Below, in pieces: positions 61,801 through 64,000 of a DNA stretch of 64,000 nucleotides. Position 1 is the stretch's first letter; every line of letters begins with the position of its first letter. This stretch comes from Alligator mississippiensis (Eukaryota > Chordata > Crocodylia > Alligatoridae). The stretch spans positions 72,554,716-72,618,715 of the forward strand of contig NC_081831.1 in the NCBI RefSeq assembly GCF_030867095.1, in the 5' to 3' direction. The notes under the pieces were generated by a model, which ran no database searches, was not told the DNA's origin, and saw only the letters and a program-made list of their open reading frames with translations. The translations under genes and the position numbers were made by a program.

Positions 61801-64000
61801 GCACAGACTCTTCTCCTTTTCTGAAGCCCCATGTCACGACCAGCCACCCTTCAGCTGGCCCTGGCTGGGGTCCCTTCTGGGACTCATTGGCTCCCTCCTT
61901 AAAGTGATCTACTGCTTCCTTCCTCCTTTTTGGGTGATCAAGCCTATTGTACCCTGACACTCTCATGTTGGTCCTGTAAGGCAGATCCTGGGTCTCCTGC
62001 TCAGAACCGCCATAACGGCATGAGCTGACTCTCGCCCATTATAGCCTGTCCATACTGGAAAGTCACTCTGAATTCTGGCAAAACACTCTTTGCTTCTGGC
62101 TCTCATCCCTTGAACAACAAACTTTTGACCACTTTGACCTAGCAAGCCCTTATTTTCTGTTTCTGTGAGCAAGCTGGGGTCACAGTTTTTACTGGTACAA
62201 TCGGCATCCCAGCGCTCTGTTAATTACTCAGAATTCAGCACAGCTTGATGGCTGTTGCTGACAAATATTGTTGCACGTTATCTGGCACATGGGGCTGCCT
62301 GGCGTGCAGGGCACAACAGAGCTGGTTGCTTAGATTTTAGTTTGGTTTATTGGATGCTTGTTCTCTCCCCATCTGCACTCGCCCACAATCGAGGTGATCA
62401 CATGGTAGTGTATTAAGTTCATCATCTGCAGAGCTTTTTTTCCTGGTAATTCATAGGGCAACGAGTGTGAACACAGGACTGGGAGCCAGGAAGACTCCAA
62501 CATTAAGTCTTCTTTTGCTGCCGCAGATGGCTTTGGGCCTGTCACTTAGGCTCCCAGTCTCATTCCCCATGTCTGTGAAGCCCAGGCTGTAGGTAGCTTT
62601 GCTTAATGCATGGGCAGCTGTGAGGATTTTTTATTCTGTCAATGCATGTTTTTAAATTAGCTTTACCTTGGAGAGATTGGTGCTGAATTTAAGAGTGTGT
62701 TCTTCTGAATTATTTTCCCTGGACAATTACCTTGCTTCACACTGCACAGGCTGCCGGGAAAGCAGTGGCAAAGAGCACTTTTGAAATGAAATGACAAAGT
62801 GGGACCATGGATTATGTTTCTTTTTGAAAAGCAAAAAGCACCGGCCTGTTGACTCCATATAGCACCAGCCTCACATTTCTGGAGGGTCTTGTGCTTTCTG
62901 AGCTCTGACTCATTTGCCTGATTTCCCTTTTGAGGTCGCTGAGTGGTAAGGCTGCTTATCAGCCTGGAGACTGAGAGGCAGACTGATTTGTTTGAAGTCA
63001 CAGAATGAGCTGGTTGCAGAGCTGGGACCAGCCCCCCCACCCCTTCCCCTTGCCCCAAGTACACTGGTTCAAAGCACCACTCAATCTATGGAGACTAGTA
63101 TTTGCTGAATTATATAGCAGGCTGGGATGAACGGCTGGGAGACATCCTCCAGTCCCTCAGGCTCGCCCAGGTTGGGGTGCTGGTTTAGCCGCTGACAACC
63201 TGACCATGGAACAGGCTGTACTGGTTTACTTGGTACCAGATAGCAGACCAAGAGAGGCCTGGCCTGCCAAGCACTGCTGCCGAGTGGATCTCTGAAAGCT
63301 GCAAGACGCCTGCGTTCCTCCCAGGAGCAGCAGACAGGCTGGGGCTGTGATGCACTGAGGGTTGTATTGCAGGTGCACTAACCCTTTGCTTTTCCAAACT
63401 ATGTCGCAGGATCAGTGCACTTATAGGAAGATCAAGCTTAAAACAACCCAGTTAATGAGAGCAGTTTGGTTGCTTTCTAAAGGACCATCTCTCCCTCTTG
63501 TTATTCCAAAATGTGTCCTGGTTTGTCTCTGAATTGAGCCCTGGAGCCTCTGCTCTGTGTGTGTGTGTGTGGGGGGGGGGGTTATGATGCAACCAGAGAC
63601 TGAATGACATGAGCAAACACCATGAAAGGCTCTAGTTTGAGCATCAGGCTCTCCTGTGTGACAGACCAACGTGGGGCTTTGGTAACAGCACAGAGCCTTG
63701 TAATTTTAGGTTGCAGCTTATTAAAGTGACAGCTGATTGGTGGCTCTCAACAGATGCCAGCTGCAAACTAAACAAAGCCCACTACAGTTGCCTTAGCTGC
63801 AGGCATCAGTGTGAGGCCAGCATATGGCTGGAAATGGAGACAGGCCCACCCCATTATCAGCCCCCTCTGCTCAGGGTGGAGGCAAGTCAGTGGGGCTGAA
63901 TAAGGGAAACTGCTTCTCTGCTGTGGCTGTACAAAGGGCTTTGGGCTTCAGGGCTTTGAGCAAAGAAAGCTGTATTCTTTTCTCCCCTGCAAAGGCTCAA
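35519..64000 (+). CDS. SEPTIN6: SEPTIN6 (3' partial; first five coding exons)
   Basis: Septin 6 is a GTP-binding cytoskeletal protein that assembles with SEPT2 and SEPT7 into filaments used in cytokinesis and cortical organisation. Segments 35519-35545, 42914-43028, 56890-57085, 58541-58727 and 58993-59154 join in frame to 229 residues of an expected 430 or so. They contain the P-loop GETGLGKST across the exon 2/3 junction, the G3 region STVGFGD, and the G4 motif AKSD (AKAD in human as I remember it). The end of the GTPase domain, the septin-unique element and the C-terminal coiled coil lie beyond 64,000; I found none of them between 59,155 and the edge. SEPTIN8, 10, 11 and 14 are close relatives, but the N-terminus MAAAEIARQ and the synteny fit SEPTIN6. 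Confidence 0.95.
36503..36708 (-). mobile_element. Possible LINE reverse-transcriptase-type remnant (weak)
   Basis: On the minus strand, [20 protein letters not shown] followed by CEGWKP resembles the LKTKL..FNSNV.SVLLYGCE.W block found near the C-terminus of several non-LTR retrotransposon polymerases. Only about 25 residues align by eye and nothing else around it matches, so chance is possible. Confidence 0.3.
36721..37029 (-). other. Antisense open stretch of about 103 codons, unknown
   Basis: This minus-strand frame is open from after a TAA at 37,030 to TAG at 36,721 and has no ATG near its start, so it would have to be an exon or a decayed gene. A TTAG/ACAATG acceptor-like site lies inside. 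The product has protein-like composition ([40 protein letters not shown]), and I do not recognise it. Confidence 0.2.
37712..37727. repeat. Poly-C run
   Basis: About 16 consecutive C in SEPTIN6 intron 1; length may be imprecise because of sequencing of the run. Confidence 0.9.
42914..43028 (+). CDS. SEPTIN6: SEPTIN6 exon 2
   Basis: A CATTCTAG acceptor and a G/GTGAGT donor bound 115 nt. They encode [20 protein letters not shown], then [19 protein letters not shown]. With this acceptor the Val that precedes GEGC in human is absent. TAG directly before GGT GAA blocks an in-frame extension. Confidence 0.95.
43425..43460. repeat. (CA/CG)n microsatellite
   Basis: GCGCGCACATGCATGCACAC followed by ACACGCACACACT, alternating purine-pyrimidine. 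Confidence 0.8.
48230..48350 (-). mobile_element. CR1 LINE 3' tail, minus orientation
   Basis: TCATAGATTTCTAGGGTCGG, AAGAGACCTATTAGATGATT and GAGTCCAATCCCTGCTCTGG are the reverse complement of the CR1 tail seen at 55,310-55,410 in this same window. Confidence 0.78.
49130..50190 (-). pseudogene. Harbinger (PIF/HARBI1-type) transposase remnant
   Basis: Minus-strand frames give [38 protein letters not shown], then [12 protein letters not shown] and [16 protein letters not shown], and in another frame NGVAMPLLE and RDPSYPP. These follow the order of HARBI1-type transposases: the W..HFR.SR.TF.ELC region, ALPVEKRVAVA.YKLAT, the GALDGTHI block with the first catalytic Asp (49,482-49,484), EFINRKGYFS.VLQ, and the GD.AYPL block. 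The frame is broken by several shifts and stops and the GTHI following GALDG is not intact, so the gene is dead. Terminal repeats were not found. Confidence 0.68.
50525..50581. repeat. Two-copy tandem repeat, about 28 bp
   Basis: ACCTAGGGGCTGGGCAACCG is followed by ACCTAGGGGCTGGACAGCCA, with the following bases TCTTATC and TCTGATTG also similar. Confidence 0.75.
51342..51527. mobile_element. hAT-type MITE with perfect 8-bp target duplication
   Basis: The left end TAGGGCTGGATTAACCC and inverted right end CAGAGCCGGATTAATGC pair, and GGGCCCTAGGC units lie near both ends. The flanks TTCCTGAT at 51,334-51,341 and 51,528-51,535 are identical, which fixes the 186-bp boundaries. Confidence 0.75.
53640..54600 (+). 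mobile_element. Penelope-like retroelement, GIY-YIG endonuclease end and 3' tail
   Basis: Codons on the + strand give [33 protein letters not shown] and [19 protein letters not shown], then [20 protein letters not shown] in another frame. The [24 protein letters not shown] core is the GIY-YIG nuclease of Penelope-like elements. It is followed by the 3' tail CCCAAAAGCTTGCAAAGAAG, TTTTTCCAACTATTTGAG and TTTAATAAAAGATATCAG. The reverse transcriptase part is absent and the remnant is broken. Confidence 0.78.
54815..55417 (+). mobile_element. CR1 LINE 3' fragment
   Basis: The + strand encodes [60 protein letters not shown] and, further on, [18 protein letters not shown]. These are the C-terminal blocks of CR1 ORF2. 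The copy ends in the tail ACTCGATGATCTAATAGGTT and AAATCTATGAAATCT. It is 5'-truncated, as most CR1 copies are. Confidence 0.85.
55740..55804. repeat. Poly-G, (GT)n and (GA)n compound microsatellite
   Basis: A G run, about 14 GT units, then about 8 GA units. Confidence 0.92.
56890..57085 (+). CDS. SEPTIN6: SEPTIN6 exon 3 (P-loop and switch region)
   Basis: A TCTTTAAAG acceptor and an AG/GTATAC donor bound 196 nt encoding [40 protein letters not shown] and [14 protein letters not shown]1 tail starts about 10 bases after the donor. Confidence 0.97.
57086..58540 (+). other. SEPTIN6: SEPTIN6 intron 3
   Basis: Apart from the CR1 tail at its start and a T-rich run near 58,270-58,310, I see nothing recognisable. 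Confidence 0.7.
57096..57248 (+). mobile_element. CR1 LINE 3' tail next to SEPTIN6 exon 3
   Basis: GGGGGTCTTCAAGAGGAGGT, TAGATGGGCATCTGGCTGGG, CAGACTCGATGATCTATTGA and CTAACATCTATGAATCTATA match the CR1 tail at 55.3 kb. Its left limit is about 10 bases inside intron 3. Confidence 0.8.
58541..58727 (+). CDS. SEPTIN6: SEPTIN6 exon 4
   Basis: A CTCTCAAAG acceptor and an AAG/GTAGAG donor bound 187 nt encoding [20 protein letters not shown], then [20 protein letters not shown] and LDSK. Confidence 0.97.
58993..59154 (+). CDS. SEPTIN6: SEPTIN6 exon 5 (G4 motif)
   Basis: A TCGTCCAG acceptor and an AAT/GTAAGT donor bound 54 codons encoding [20 protein letters not shown], then [20 protein letters not shown] and NGTMN. 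AKSD is the base-recognition G4 motif. Confidence 0.97.
60385..60510 (+). mobile_element. MIR/CORE-SINE fragment
   Basis: TTTGTGATCTTAAGGAAGAT, GCCTCCATTTGCTCATG and TTTAAGATGAGGACAAGGCT follow the MIR order (tgtgaccttgggcaagtc, ctcagtttcctcatctgtaaaatgagg). Confidence 0.5.
62515..62585 (+). mobile_element. MIR/CORE-SINE fragment
   Basis: GGCTTTGGGCCTGTCACTTA and GTCTCATTCCCCATGTCTGT resemble the MIR core; short and diverged. Confidence 0.4.
62965..63035 (-). mobile_element. MIR/CORE-SINE fragment
   Basis: GAGACTGAGAGGCAGACTGA, TTTGAAGTCACAGAATGAGC and TTGCAGAGCTGGGACCAG resemble the reverse MIR sequence. Confidence 0.45.
63556..63582. repeat. (GT)n plus poly-G microsatellite
   Basis: GTGTGTGTGTGTG followed by a run of G. 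Confidence 0.9.

Larger units (their letters stand above)
59155..64000 (+). other. SEPTIN6: SEPTIN6 intron 5 (incomplete)
   Basis: The next SEPTIN6 exon, which should begin with a sequence like AHLPFAVIGSTEE, is not visible, so the intron runs off the window. It contains several MIR-like fragments and a GT/poly-G microsatellite near 63,556-63,582; no gene is supported. Confidence 0.7.

Noticed and set aside
61370-62172. Three consecutive minus-strand frames in SEPTIN6 intron 5
   Set aside because: They looked at first like a broken transposon protein, but I could find no recognisable motif or family order, and composition is ordinary.
59155-64000. A sixth SEPTIN6 exon
   Set aside because: I looked for codons resembling AHLPFAVIGSTEE and EARQYPWGTVQVEN followed by a donor and found none, so the next exon should lie beyond the window.

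Overview
The window is vertebrate nuclear DNA, most likely from a crocodilian; a turtle is the main alternative. The reasons are intron-rich genes with GT-AG splice sites and CpG-island promoters, chicken-repeat-1 (CR1) LINE tails that end in short ATCTATGAA-type repeats, MIR/CORE-SINE fragments, many short hAT and Harbinger-type DNA transposons, and a Penelope-like retroelement of a type I associate with turtles and crocodilians. The species itself is inferred, not read directly.

Four protein genes are present in the order UPF3B(+), RPL39(+), SOWAHD(-), SEPTIN6(+). This is the gene order and relative orientation of human Xq24, seen from the opposite strand. UPF3B (1 to about 9,640) enters at the last five bases of its first exon and runs to its poly(A) signal. 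RPL39 (about 10,833 to 13,935) is complete, starts in a pyrimidine-rich TOP-type promoter within a CpG island, and carries in intron 2 a well-formed H/ACA snoRNA that I assign to SNORA69. SOWAHD (20,006-21,025) is an intact single-exon ankyrin-repeat gene on the minus strand. SEPTIN6 starts in a CpG island at 35.4-35.9 kb; its first five coding exons lie at 35.5, 42.9, 56.9, 58.5 and 59.0 kb, and the gene continues past the right edge.

The spaces between and within genes hold mostly old mobile elements. They include two partial CR1 copies in tandem at 29.2-31.0 kb with a 729-bp foldback hAT inserted in one of them. There is a 1.4-kb hAT with a palindromic core and a G-rich tract (25.4-26.8 kb), and several 180-300 bp hAT/Tigger MITEs with recognisable target-site duplications. 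A Penelope-like GIY-YIG endonuclease fragment (53.6-54.6 kb) has related short copies at 11.7, 14.4 and 27.8 kb. A decayed Harbinger transposase lies at 49.1-50.2 kb, and CR1 tails lie at 48.2, 54.8-55.4 and 57.1 kb. Two elements lie very close to SEPTIN6 functional sites: a hAT MITE about 180 bp upstream of its start codon, and a CR1 tail about 10 bp after the exon 3 splice donor.

The genes do not form a functional pathway; they are a conserved syntenic block covering mRNA surveillance (UPF3B), translation plus rRNA modification (RPL39/SNORA69), an ankyrin protein of poorly known role (SOWAHD) and the cytoskeleton (SEPTIN6). I found no CRISPR array, no recognisable retroviral gene and no clear sign of a new multi-gene system. 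The most useful non-obvious items are the snoRNA, the GC-AG intron in UPF3B, the recurrent foldback elements, and the transposons next to SEPTIN6 control and splice sites.
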